Assembly: GCA_049598145.1 (NCBI GenBank)
Contig: JBMYNJ010000039.1
Location: 1-14,090, forward strand
Reading direction: 5' to 3'
From: WTJH01 sp049598145
GTDB taxonomy: Bacteria; Bacteroidota; Bacteroidia; Flavobacteriales; Flavobacteriaceae
DNA length: 14,090 nt
Shown here: positions 1 through 6,971 of the stretch, in pieces
How positions within the stretch are numbered: position 1 is the stretch's first letter
Layout: every line of letters starts with the position of its first letter
The notes under the pieces: model-generated
Databases searched by the model: none
The model's input: the letters and a program-made list of their open reading frames with translations, nothing else
What the model was told of the DNA's origin: nothing
Translations under genes and position numbers: made by a program

Positions 1-1
1 G

Positions 2-658
2 GCGCATTTCGCCCGAGAATCCTCTTGGGTAAATATTCGTCAGGTATTGCAGTTGCGTTCCCTATGGTTGGTTATGTGGATTGTCTTAGCGGCCTATGTA
101 GGCTATAAAATCACAGATGTATTGTCTTTATATGCGGCCGAGGTGATGCAGTTCAACGAGGTAGATGCCGCTCGAGTGGGCTCCTATCAATTGTACTTAA
201 GGCCCTTGGTCTGTGTGCTTGTGGGGTTTCTGGCCGATCGGTCTCGGAGTAGCTTTTGGATCCTATGGAGCTTTATTATTTTAGGAATCGGAGCAGCTAT
301 GTTTGCCATGGGGTGGCTGAGGGCTCCACACATCGGATGGTTTGTCTTAGGGATTGTCTTGTTGGGGGTGGGAGTTTACAGTTTGCGAACGCTTTATTTT
401 GCAGTATTGGAAGAAGCTCAAATTCCACTAAGCCTCACCGGAACCGCAGTAGGTTTGGTTTCTGTTGTGGGCTATACCCCGGATATTTTTATCGGTCCTT
501 TAATGGGATATTTACTGGATAATTCTCCCGGAATTCAGGGCCATCAACAAGTTTTTGGCTTGCTTTTGGGTTTTGTTATTTCGGGTTTAATCGCTGCTTT
601 TCTATTATACAAACGGATTCGAAAAACCTCCGGTTCAAAAATTTATAGCGCTCGATAA
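2..658 (+). CDS. Major facilitator superfamily transporter, C-terminal half (5' end outside window)
   Basis: This is the C-terminal half of an integral inner-membrane transporter. The reading frame is open from base 2 with no stop, so the gene begins upstream; a TTG at 47 is in frame but is not a credible start. Six hydrophobic segments are visible, at about 65-124, 185-230, 254-310, 332-391, 437-517 and 545-610, which matches helices 7-12 of a 12-helix MFS protein. An FLADR motif at 227-241 sits in the cytoplasmic loop after the second visible helix, where MFS proteins carry their repeated G-x-x-x-D-R-x signature. A conserved-looking stretch, TGTAVGLVSVVGYTPD (about 437-484), recalls uncharacterised YihN-like carriers, but that is from memory. 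The protein ends with a basic tail (YKRIRK). The substrate cannot be inferred. The last 16 bases overlap the 3' end of the convergent nitroreductase gene. Confidence 0.85.
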   Translation, partial: AHFARESSWVNIRQVLQLRSLWLVMWIVLAAYVGYKITDVLSLYAAEVMQFNEVDAARVGSYQLYLRPLVCVLVGFLADRSRSSFWILWSFIILGIGAAMFAMGWLRAPHIGWFVLGIVLLGVGVYSLRTLYFAVLEEAQIPLSLTGTAVGLVSVVGYTPDIFIGPLMGYLLDNSPGIQGHQQVFGLLLGFVISGLIAAFLLYKRIRKTSGSKIYSAR

Positions 659-1380
659 ACCTCTTCAAAAGGCACTCGAAAACGCTTGCCATACACCCCT
701 TTTTCCGTTCGAATTCCACAACTCAAAACCATGTTGATCTGTGCGCTGGAAGGAAGGTTTAAGGCTTTTTTAACTCTTAGAGAATCGAAGCCTTCCATAG
801 GGCAAGTGTCGTAGCCCACCGCTGCCATACTCAACATAAAATTCTGTGCGGCTAAGGCAGCACTTTTATGAGCCACCACTCGCATATCCGATCGGCGTAC
901 CTGTCTGTAAATTGGACGAAACAGACCGGTGATTTGGGTTCCTATAAATTTGAGTCCTCCAAAAATTCCCAGAAAATCGCCGTAAAGGGTTGGGATTAAT
1001 TTTTGGTAGTAATTAAGGGCCATTTTTTTGCGCTTTTCAGGGACCTTTTCCGAAGCGGCAAAAGAAGCTTTGAGATAGTTTACATTCGCCTGAGCTCTGG
1101 ATTTCCACAGGTCTTTTCGCACCACGATTACCACTAATTGCGTTGCGGTTTTAGCGGCCGGTTGGTTAAAGCAAGCTTCTGCAATTTGGGCGTGAATCAG
1201 AGGGTCGGTGATGTGATAAAATTCCCACAGTTGCATATTGGAACTGGTGGGGGCCAGATGGGCATCTTCTAAACACTGCCTCACGAGAGCGTCTTCTATG
1301 GGTTGTTCGGGGTCGTAGTGACGCACCGAACGGCGATAAGCGATCGCCTCTGATACCGTTTTTGGATTTAATCGATCCAT
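643..1380 (-). CDS. Nitroreductase family protein (FMN-dependent)
   Basis: This is a 245-residue soluble flavoprotein of the nitroreductase superfamily, which uses FMN and NAD(P)H to reduce varied substrates. The N-terminal RRSVRHYD (residues 16-23) and APTSSNMQLWEF (43-54) are the family's FMN phosphate and isoalloxazine contacts. The segment GYDTCPMEGFD (189-199) and the C-terminal GIRTEKGVYGKRFR (about 222-235) complete the fold. Between residues 111 and 168 there is an insertion containing hydrophobic and basic stretches, probably the variable lid over the active site. The ATG at 1380 gives a normal N-terminus. It lies 13 bases inside the end of the upstream aldehyde dehydrogenase gene, so the two genes are almost certainly co-transcribed and perhaps translationally coupled. 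The physiological substrate is unknown. The stop overlaps the convergent transporter gene by 16 bases. Confidence 0.9.
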   Translation of the reverse strand: MDRLNPKTVSEAIAYRRSVRHYDPEQPIEDALVRQCLEDAHLAPTSSNMQLWEFYHITDPLIHAQIAEACFNQPAAKTATQLVVIVVRKDLWKSRAQANVNYLKASFAASEKVPEKRKKMALNYYQKLIPTLYGDFLGIFGGLKFIGTQITGLFRPIYRQVRRSDMRVVAHKSAALAAQNFMLSMAAVGYDTCPMEGFDSLRVKKALNLPSSAQINMVLSCGIRTEKGVYGKRFRVPFEEVYRAL

Positions 1381-2780
1381 CGAGTAATTTTTTTTAAGAG
1401 GTTGAATTCAGCAGTTTTATAAGGTGCGTAGCGCTGGGATAAATCTAAGATAAATCGTCGTTTAATAATGGGTTTAAAATGTGAAAATAATTCAAAGCTT
1501 TTATAACCGTGATATGCCCCAATCCCGCTATTTCCGATTCCTCCGAAAGGAAGATTAGCATTGGCAAATTGAATTAAGACATCGTTTACAACTCCGCCTC
1601 CAAAAGGAAACTCCCGAAGCAATTGATCGGTAAACTTACGATTGTGACTAAATACATAAAAGGCCAAGGGATTTGGATTGCGATTGATCGTTTGATGAAT
1701 TTCTGAAGGCTCTTTGTAGGTGAGAATGGGCAAAATTGGGCCAAAAACCTCTTCTGTTAGGATGATGTGGTTTTCGTCTGTGGGTTCTACCAGAGTCGGG
1801 CCAAAATATTTGGATTTGGCGTCTGTTTGGTGGCCGTAAAGAACTCGGTTTCCTGCTACAAAGGCCTGCATTCGTTCGAAATGGCCTTTGTGAATCAATC
1901 GGCCGTAGTCTTTGGATTGTTGTGGGTCGGGTCCGAAAGCCGCTTCAATTTCTTGAATTAAAGCTTCAACTAATGGCACTTTAAAGGATTCTTCTACCAA
2001 AAGATAATCAGGAGCAATACAGGTTTGCCCACAGTTGAGGAACTTTCCCCATACGATTCGTCGAGCGGTTTTTTTGAGCGGGGTAGTACCATCTACTATA
2101 CAAGGACTTTTACCACCCAACTCAAGCGTTATTGGGGTCAGGTGCTCGGCCGCAGCCATCGCCACCTTTTTTCCGATAGCTGTTCCTCCGGTAAAAAAAA
2201 TATAATTCCAGGGCTGGGTCAGCAAAGCTTTTCCGGTTTCTACAGCGCCCTGAACCACGCAAACATGTCCCGGATCAAAGACTTCCGAAACGATTTTTTC
2301 AAGTACTGCAGCTGTTGCAGGCGCAGATTCAGAGGGCTTTAAAACCACACAATTTCCAGCAGCTACAGCTCCAATTAAGGGGGTCATGGACAATTGAAAG
2401 GGATAATTCCATGGAGAAATAATCAAAACAGCCCCGTAGGGTTCTGGCATCAAATAATCTCGGGAAGGAAAATTCAATAAACTACTCTTTACTTTTTGAG
2501 GTTGAGACCAAAACTTAAGGTGCTTAAGAATGGTCTTAATCTCTTTTTCTACCAATAGAGTTTCGCTGGTAAAGGCTTCGAAAGCAGGCTTGCCTAAATC
2601 AGCCGCTAAGGCTTCAAATATCTGATTTTCATATCGCTGAACTACTTTGAGTAATTTTTTTAAACGCTCCTTTCGGTAGTAAACGTCGCGCGACTGTCCC
2701 GATTGGAAAAAATTTTTCTGATTAGCCGAGATTTGTTTAATCATTTCTTTCATTTGCAATGCAATTTTCTTAAGATTCAT
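1368..2780 (-). CDS. Aldehyde dehydrogenase, class 3-like (NAD(P)+-dependent)
   Basis: This enzyme oxidises an aldehyde to a carboxylate. From the ATG at 2780 it is 470 residues, the compact length of the ALDH3 group. The motifs are in order: SPWNYPF (about 122-128), the nucleotide-binding FTGGTAIG (about 196-203), the general base Glu220 in LELGGKSP, the nucleophile Cys254 in NCGQTC, EEVFGP, and PFGGIGNSGIGAYHG near the C-terminus. Glu and Cys are 34 residues apart, as in active family members. A GTG directly precedes the ATG at 2780 and could add one residue; an ATG at 2753 is another possible start. No Shine-Dalgarno motif decides between them. The last 13 bases overlap the start of the nitroreductase gene, and ilvD is divergent across 233 bases. 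Class 3 enzymes often act on medium- or long-chain and aromatic aldehydes, but no substrate can be assigned here. Confidence 0.93.
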   Translation of the reverse strand: MNLKKIALQMKEMIKQISANQKNFFQSGQSRDVYYRKERLKKLLKVVQRYENQIFEALAADLGKPAFEAFTSETLLVEKEIKTILKHLKFWSQPQKVKSSLLNFPSRDYLMPEPYGAVLIISPWNYPFQLSMTPLIGAVAAGNCVVLKPSESAPATAAVLEKIVSEVFDPGHVCVVQGAVETGKALLTQPWNYIFFTGGTAIGKKVAMAAAEHLTPITLELGGKSPCIVDGTTPLKKTARRIVWGKFLNCGQTCIAPDYLLVEESFKVPLVEALIQEIEAAFGPDPQQSKDYGRLIHKGHFERMQAFVAGNRVLYGHQTDAKSKYFGPTLVEPTDENHIILTEEVFGPILPILTYKEPSEIHQTINRNPNPLAFYVFSHNRKFTDQLLREFPFGGGVVNDVLIQFANANLPFGGIGNSGIGAYHGYKSFELFSHFKPIIKRRFILDLSQRYAPYKTAEFNLLKKITRWID

Positions 2781-2871
2781 CACTTTTTAGGAAAATATGA
2801 ATGATTTATGAGGGAAAACCTTCAATATTTTGCAATAAAACTTCCTTAATGTTTCATCATTCTATATAACT

Positions 2872-2934
2872 GGGTGTTTAATTTTTTCAGGTGTAAATAC
2901 CTGTTATGCTGAGTTTTAAGCCTAAAAAACACCC
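2872..2934 (+). promoter_or_regulatory. Nested inverted repeat upstream of ilvD, possible leader or operator structure
   Basis: The segment GGGTGTTT (2872-2879) is exactly complementary to AAACACCC (2927-2934). Inside lies a smaller hairpin, CAGGT (2888-2892) with ACCTG (2899-2903), which a G-U pair can extend to leave a TAAA loop. A competing pairing exists: TTTTTT (2882-2887) plus AGG (2889-2891) can pair with CCT plus AAAAAA (2921-2929), which would break both the inner hairpin and part of the outer stem. Mutually exclusive stems before a branched-chain amino acid operon suggest attenuation. However, no leader peptide rich in Leu, Ile or Val codons is present. The promoter candidate at 2988 would also place this element upstream of transcription. 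It could then be a DNA operator, or chance in an AT-rich spacer. Confidence 0.3.
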
Positions 2935-2968
2935 TTTGGGCATATGTTTCAGCGACTGACAAATATAG

Positions 2969-2995
2969 TTGGATTCTGGTGATAAAATAATTTTG
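2969..2995 (+). promoter_or_regulatory. Candidate Bacteroidota-type promoter of the ilv operon
   Basis: TAATTTTG at 2988-2995 matches the Bacteroidota -7 consensus TAnnTTTG exactly and lies 18 bases before the ilvD ATG. A TTG at 2969-2971 could act as the -33 element, although the 16-base spacer is slightly shorter than the usual 17-23. Transcription would start near 3000 and leave a very short untranslated leader. Alternative promoters further upstream cannot be excluded; TATGTTTC at 2943-2950 is a poorer match with no -33 partner. Confidence 0.4.
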
Positions 2996-3013
2996 ATTAA
3001 CATTAGACCATCC

Positions 3014-4684
3014 ATGTTAAATAAATACAGCCGTAATGTAACTCAAGACCCGACCCAACCGGCAGCTCAAGCCATGTTGCACGCCATTGGGTTGACCGAA
3101 GAGGATTTTAACAAGCCTCTCGTTGGAATTGCTAGTACAGGTTATGAAGGGAACCCCTGTAATATGCACCTGAATCAACTGGCACAGCAGGTAAAAAAAG
3201 GGATGGGCCCCGAGGAGATGGTTGGTTTGGTATTTAACACCATTGGGGTGAGCGATGGAATTTCTATGGGCACCCCAGGAATGCGATTTTCATTGCCCTC
3301 TCGTGATGTCATCGCCGATTCTATGGAAACGGTGGTGCAGGCGATGTCTTATGACGCCATGGTCCCTGTGGTGGGTTGTGATAAAAATATGCCGGGTGCC
3401 TTAATGGCGATGTTACGAGTGAATCGCCCCTCCCTTATGGTATATGGGGGGACAATTGCTTCGGGTTGTCACAACGATAAAGAACTAGATGTCGTTTCTG
3501 CATTTGAAGCTTGGGGACAGAAAGTGAGTGGAACTATCGACGAAAAGGAATATAAACAAGTCATACAAAAAGCCTGTCCCGGAGCAGGAGCCTGTGGAGG
3601 AATGTACACCGCCAATACCATGGCTTCTGCCATTGAAGCTTTGGGAATGACCTTACCCTACAATGCTTCGAATCCGGCGGTAAGTTTGGATAAAACTCAA
3701 GAATGCTTGCAAGTAGGTCCAGCCATAAAACAAATGCTGGAAAAAGACCTGAAGCCAAAAGATATTGTAACTGAGGATTCTTTGACCAATGCTTTGCGAT
3801 TGATCACTGTTCTGGGCGGTTCCACAAATGCGGTTTTACACTTTTTAGCCATTGCACATGCAGCAGGTTTAGCCCTGACGATTGAAGATTTTCAACACAT
3901 CAGTAACACGACCCCCTTCTTGGCCGATCTAAAGCCCAGTGGTAAATATCTAATGAAAGATTTACACGCCGTTGGAGGCGTGCCGGCCGTGATGAAATTT
4001 ATGCTGGACCACAACATGTTAATTGGCGATTGTATGACTGTTACCGGCAAAACTATTGCAGAAAACTTAGCCGAAGTACCTCCGCTAACATCGGGTCAGG
4101 AGGTGATTCGACCCATAGATCGACCCATTAAGGAAACGGGGCACATCCGCATTCTCAAAGGGAACTTGGCTCCGGAAGGCGGGGTGGCTAAGATTACTGG
4201 AAAAGAGGGTTTACGTTTTCAGGGACCTGCACGGGTTTTTGATGGCGAGTATGCAGCCAATGCCGGGATTAGCGAGGGAAAAGTTCGGCCAGGTGAAGTC
4301 GTAGTGATTCGCTATGAAGGACCCAAGGGAGGTCCAGGAATGCCAGAAATGTTAAAGCCTACCGCGGCCATTATGGGTGCGGGATTAGGAAAAGATGTGG
4401 CATTAATTACCGATGGACGATTTTCGGGTGGAACCCACGGTTTTGTCGTGGGACATATCGTCCCCGAAGCTCAAGAGGGTGGGCCACTAGCGCTGGTCGA
4501 AGATGGAGATGTCATCACCATTGATGCGGAAAAGAACACCCTCGAATTTGAGGTAACGGCCGAGGAACTAAATGCACGTAAGCAAGCTTGGAATGCACCT
4601 GCCTATAAATTTGAAAAAGGTGTTTTATACAAATACATTAAAACTGTCCAAACGGCATCCCAAGGGTGTATCACGGACGCTTAA
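3014..4684 (+). CDS. ilvD: Dihydroxy-acid dehydratase IlvD
   Basis: IlvD dehydrates 2,3-dihydroxy-isovalerate and 2,3-dihydroxy-3-methylvalerate to the keto acids of valine and isoleucine, using an iron-sulfur cluster and Mg2+. From the ATG at 3014 the protein is 556 residues, the normal bacterial length. Cys49 (GNPCNMH), Cys122 (VGCDKNMPGA) and Cys194 (GACGGMY) match the three cluster ligands. Asp81 and Lys124 match the Mg2+ site, where the lysine is carbamylated in characterised homologues. RFSGGTHG near the C-terminus carries the serine proposed as general base. An in-frame TTG at 2969 would add 15 residues, but those codons overlap the promoter candidate, and IlvD proteins usually begin close to LNKYSRNVTQDPTQPA. 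It is the first gene of ilvDBNC, with ilvB starting 5 bases after its stop. A [2Fe-2S] cluster is likely from the three-Cys pattern. Confidence 0.97.
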   Translation: MLNKYSRNVTQDPTQPAAQAMLHAIGLTEEDFNKPLVGIASTGYEGNPCNMHLNQLAQQVKKGMGPEEMVGLVFNTIGVSDGISMGTPGMRFSLPSRDVIADSMETVVQAMSYDAMVPVVGCDKNMPGALMAMLRVNRPSLMVYGGTIASGCHNDKELDVVSAFEAWGQKVSGTIDEKEYKQVIQKACPGAGACGGMYTANTMASAIEALGMTLPYNASNPAVSLDKTQECLQVGPAIKQMLEKDLKPKDIVTEDSLTNALRLITVLGGSTNAVLHFLAIAHAAGLALTIEDFQHISNTTPFLADLKPSGKYLMKDLHAVGGVPAVMKFMLDHNMLIGDCMTVTGKTIAENLAEVPPLTSGQEVIRPIDRPIKETGHIRILKGNLAPEGGVAKITGKEGLRFQGPARVFDGEYAANAGISEGKVRPGEVVVIRYEGPKGGPGMPEMLKPTAAIMGAGLGKDVALITDGRFSGGTHGFVVGHIVPEAQEGGPLALVEDGDVITIDAEKNTLEFEVTAEELNARKQAWNAPAYKFEKGVLYKYIKTVQTASQGCITDA

Positions 4685-4689
4685 TTCCT

Positions 4690-6423
4690 ATGAACCTAAA
4701 TACTATTGCCAAAAGTGCTCCAAAAAACACCCAGACGGTTAAGATCAGCGGTGCTGAGGCTGTCATTCGTTGTTTAATTGAAGAAGGGGTCGATTTGATT
4801 TATGGATATCCTGGAGGAGCCATTATGCCGGTATATGACGAATTATATAAGTTTCAGGAACAAATTAATCACGTATTAGCACGACACGAACAAGGTGCCA
4901 CACATGCCGCTCAGGGCTATGCACGGACCTCGGGTAGAGTGGGTGTTGCTTTGGCTACTTCGGGGCCTGGGGCTACCAATTTAGTGACAGGGATTGCAGA
5001 TGCACAGATCGATTCCACTCCTATGGTTTGTATTACGGGACAAGTACCTTCGCCCTTGTTGGGGTCAGATGCTTTTCAAGAAACCGATATCATTGGGATT
5101 TCCACTCCCGTTACCAAATGGAATTATCAAATCACCAAAGCGGAGGAAATTCCTGCAATAATGGCTAAAGCCTTTTATATAGCACGAAGTGGACGCCCAG
5201 GTCCAGTGTTGATTGATATAACGAAAGATGCACAATTTGCCGAGTTGGAATTTTCCTATCAGCAGTGTATCGGGGTACGGAGTTATGTTCCAGTTCCGAA
5301 AACAGACCCTCAATCCATTTTAGAAGCTGCCACTATAATCGATAAAGCTCAAAAACCTTTAATTGTTTGGGGACAAGGAGTTATTTTGGGAGAAGCTGAA
5401 CAAGAGTTTAAGACCTTTGTAGAAAAATCGGGTATTCCTGCGGCTTGGACTATTTTGGGGGCTTCCGCTTTGGCTACCAGTCATCCCCAAAACGTCGGAA
5501 TGGTGGGCATGCATGGAAACTATGCCCCGAATATACTCACCAATAAATGCGATGTGTTAATTGCTGTCGGGATGCGCTTTGACGATCGGGTCACTGGGGA
5601 TTTAAATACCTATGCCAAGCAAGCAAAAGTGATTCATCTGGAGATAGACCCGGCAGAGGTTAACAAAAATGTGATGGCGGATGTGGCAGTTATGGGCAAT
5701 TGTAAAAAGACTTTAGCCGCCCTAACCGAATCCATTCAGCAAAAATCCTATCCTGAATGGGCAGGAGAGTTTAAACGACTCTGGGCTATTGAAACAGAAA
5801 AGGTAATTCAAGGGGATACCCATCCGACCAAAGAAGGGCTCACTATGGGAGAGGCTATTGTGGCAATCAATAAACATTCACAGGGTGATGCAGTAATTGT
5901 TACCGATGTGGGACAACACCAGATGGTTGCCTGTCGATATGCCAATTTTAATATTTCAAAAAGCAATATCACTTCTGGTGGATTGGGAACTATGGGCTTT
6001 GCCTTACCTGCAGCTTTAGGGGCAAAAATGGGTGCTCCTGAAAGAGAAGTAGTCGCCGTGATTGGTGATGGGGGCTATCAGATGACCATTCAGGAACTGG
6101 GAACGATTTTTCAAACCCAAGCAGCGGTGAAAATCGTAGTTTTAAATAATCAATTTTTAGGGATGGTACGTCAATGGCAACAGTTGTTCTTCGACAAGCG
6201 ATATGCTTCGACGGAGATGGTCAATCCCGATTTTATTCGGATTGCAGAAGGTTATCATATCCCTGCAAAATTGGTTGAAAAAAGAGAAGACTTAGATGCC
6301 GCCGTAGGTGAAATGATCGCTCATGACGGTCCTTATTTTTTAGAAGTTCGGGTGGAGAAAGAAGACAATGTCTTCCCTATGATCCCTTCCGGAGCTTCAG
6401 TTTCTGATATCCGTTTATCCTAA
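4690..6423 (+). CDS. ilvB: Acetolactate synthase, large catalytic subunit IlvB
   Basis: This is the thiamine diphosphate enzyme that condenses two pyruvates to acetolactate, or pyruvate with 2-ketobutyrate to acetohydroxybutyrate, the first common step of valine, leucine and isoleucine synthesis. The protein has 577 residues from the ATG at 4690. The N-terminal domain carries YPGGAIMPVYDEL and the catalytic Glu67 in RHEQGATHAAQGYAR. The central FAD-type domain includes GMRFDDRVTGDL (294-305). The C-terminal domain has the diphosphate and Mg2+ motif GDGGYQ (459-464) through NNQ (486-488). GMVRQWQQLFF (491-501) contains the Trp linked to herbicide sensitivity in this family. A GTG at 4666 would overlap ilvD and add eight residues; the ATG 5 bases after the ilvD stop is more likely. 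No Shine-Dalgarno is present, so translation is probably coupled to ilvD. Confidence 0.97.
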   Translation: MNLNTIAKSAPKNTQTVKISGAEAVIRCLIEEGVDLIYGYPGGAIMPVYDELYKFQEQINHVLARHEQGATHAAQGYARTSGRVGVALATSGPGATNLVTGIADAQIDSTPMVCITGQVPSPLLGSDAFQETDIIGISTPVTKWNYQITKAEEIPAIMAKAFYIARSGRPGPVLIDITKDAQFAELEFSYQQCIGVRSYVPVPKTDPQSILEAATIIDKAQKPLIVWGQGVILGEAEQEFKTFVEKSGIPAAWTILGASALATSHPQNVGMVGMHGNYAPNILTNKCDVLIAVGMRFDDRVTGDLNTYAKQAKVIHLEIDPAEVNKNVMADVAVMGNCKKTLAALTESIQQKSYPEWAGEFKRLWAIETEKVIQGDTHPTKEGLTMGEAIVAINKHSQGDAVIVTDVGQHQMVACRYANFNISKSNITSGGLGTMGFALPAALGAKMGAPEREVVAVIGDGGYQMTIQELGTIFQTQAAVKIVVLNNQFLGMVRQWQQLFFDKRYASTEMVNPDFIRIAEGYHIPAKLVEKREDLDAAVGEMIAHDGPYFLEVRVEKEDNVFPMIPSGASVSDIRLS

Positions 6424-6428
6424 TCGCC

Positions 6429-6956
6429 ATGGAGAAAAAGCCATTTACCCTGTCCATTTATTCTGAAAACAACATTGGTTTGGTGAACCGGATATCTGCT
6501 ATTTTTTTGCGCAGACATGTCAATATTGAAAGTTTTTCCACTTCAGAGTCTGAAATTGAAAATGTTTTTCGATTCGTTATTGTGATCCGAAGTACCGAGG
6601 TTAAAGTCAAGAAAATTGTACAACAATTGGATAAACAAGTCGATGTGATACGTGCCTATTACCACACCGATGAAGAAACCATCTTTCAAGAATCTGCCTT
6701 GTATAAAGTAAAATCGAGTGCCTTATTTGAGGAACGCCAGATTCAGAATATTATTAAAGACAGCCACGCAAATATCGTGACGGTTTCCCCGGAATTTTTT
6801 GTGATTGAAAAAACCGGTTTTCGTCACGAAACCGAACAACTTTACAAAGATTTAGCACCCTACGGCTTGATGCAATTTGTGCGATCCGGGCGTATCTCGG
6901 TCACCAAATCCAAAATGGAAATCTCAGAACTATTACAATCGTTTCAAACCAATTAA
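6429..6956 (+). CDS. ilvN: Acetolactate synthase, small regulatory subunit IlvN
   Basis: This subunit activates the IlvB catalytic subunit and mediates feedback inhibition, typically by valine. It is 175 residues, slightly longer than the enterobacterial version. Residues 6-80 form an ACT domain. The loop NNIGLVNRI (14-22) and the segment HVNIESF (30-36) contain the Gly17 and Asn32 columns that bind the effector in characterised homologues. Residues from about 85 onward form the C-terminal ALS-ss-C domain, which starts with the characteristic ESALYKV. The ATG lies 5 bases after the ilvB stop and 15 bases precede ilvC, so it sits inside the operon. The retained ACT ligand columns suggest that feedback control is intact; this is inferred from the family. 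Confidence 0.95.
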   Translation: MEKKPFTLSIYSENNIGLVNRISAIFLRRHVNIESFSTSESEIENVFRFVIVIRSTEVKVKKIVQQLDKQVDVIRAYYHTDEETIFQESALYKVKSSALFEERQIQNIIKDSHANIVTVSPEFFVIEKTGFRHETEQLYKDLAPYGLMQFVRSGRISVTKSKMEISELLQSFQTN

Positions 6957-6971
6957 TCCTATTATTTAATC

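Noticed and set aside
643..658. Overlap of the transporter and nitroreductase 3' ends as a sign of a frameshift or pseudogene
   Set aside because: Both proteins end with plausible family C-termini. A 16-base convergent overlap is ordinary.
2960..2967. Minus-strand -7 match TATATTTG as promoter of the aldehyde dehydrogenase gene
   Set aside because: No TTG lies at the right distance on that strand, and the implied leader would be about 170 bases, so support is too weak to list it.
2808..2982. Short open frames upstream of ilvD (2808-2849, 2906-2959, 2944-2982) as possible attenuator leader peptides
   Set aside because: They are 12-17 codons long but have no run of Leu, Ile or Val codons and no ribosome binding signal. 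The likely promoter lies downstream of most of them.
2987..3007. An Ile/Leu-rich codon stretch (I-I-L-I-N-I) directly upstream of and in frame with ilvD
   Set aside because: It overlaps the candidate -7 element in AT-rich DNA and has no stop of its own, so it is best explained by base composition rather than as an attenuation peptide.
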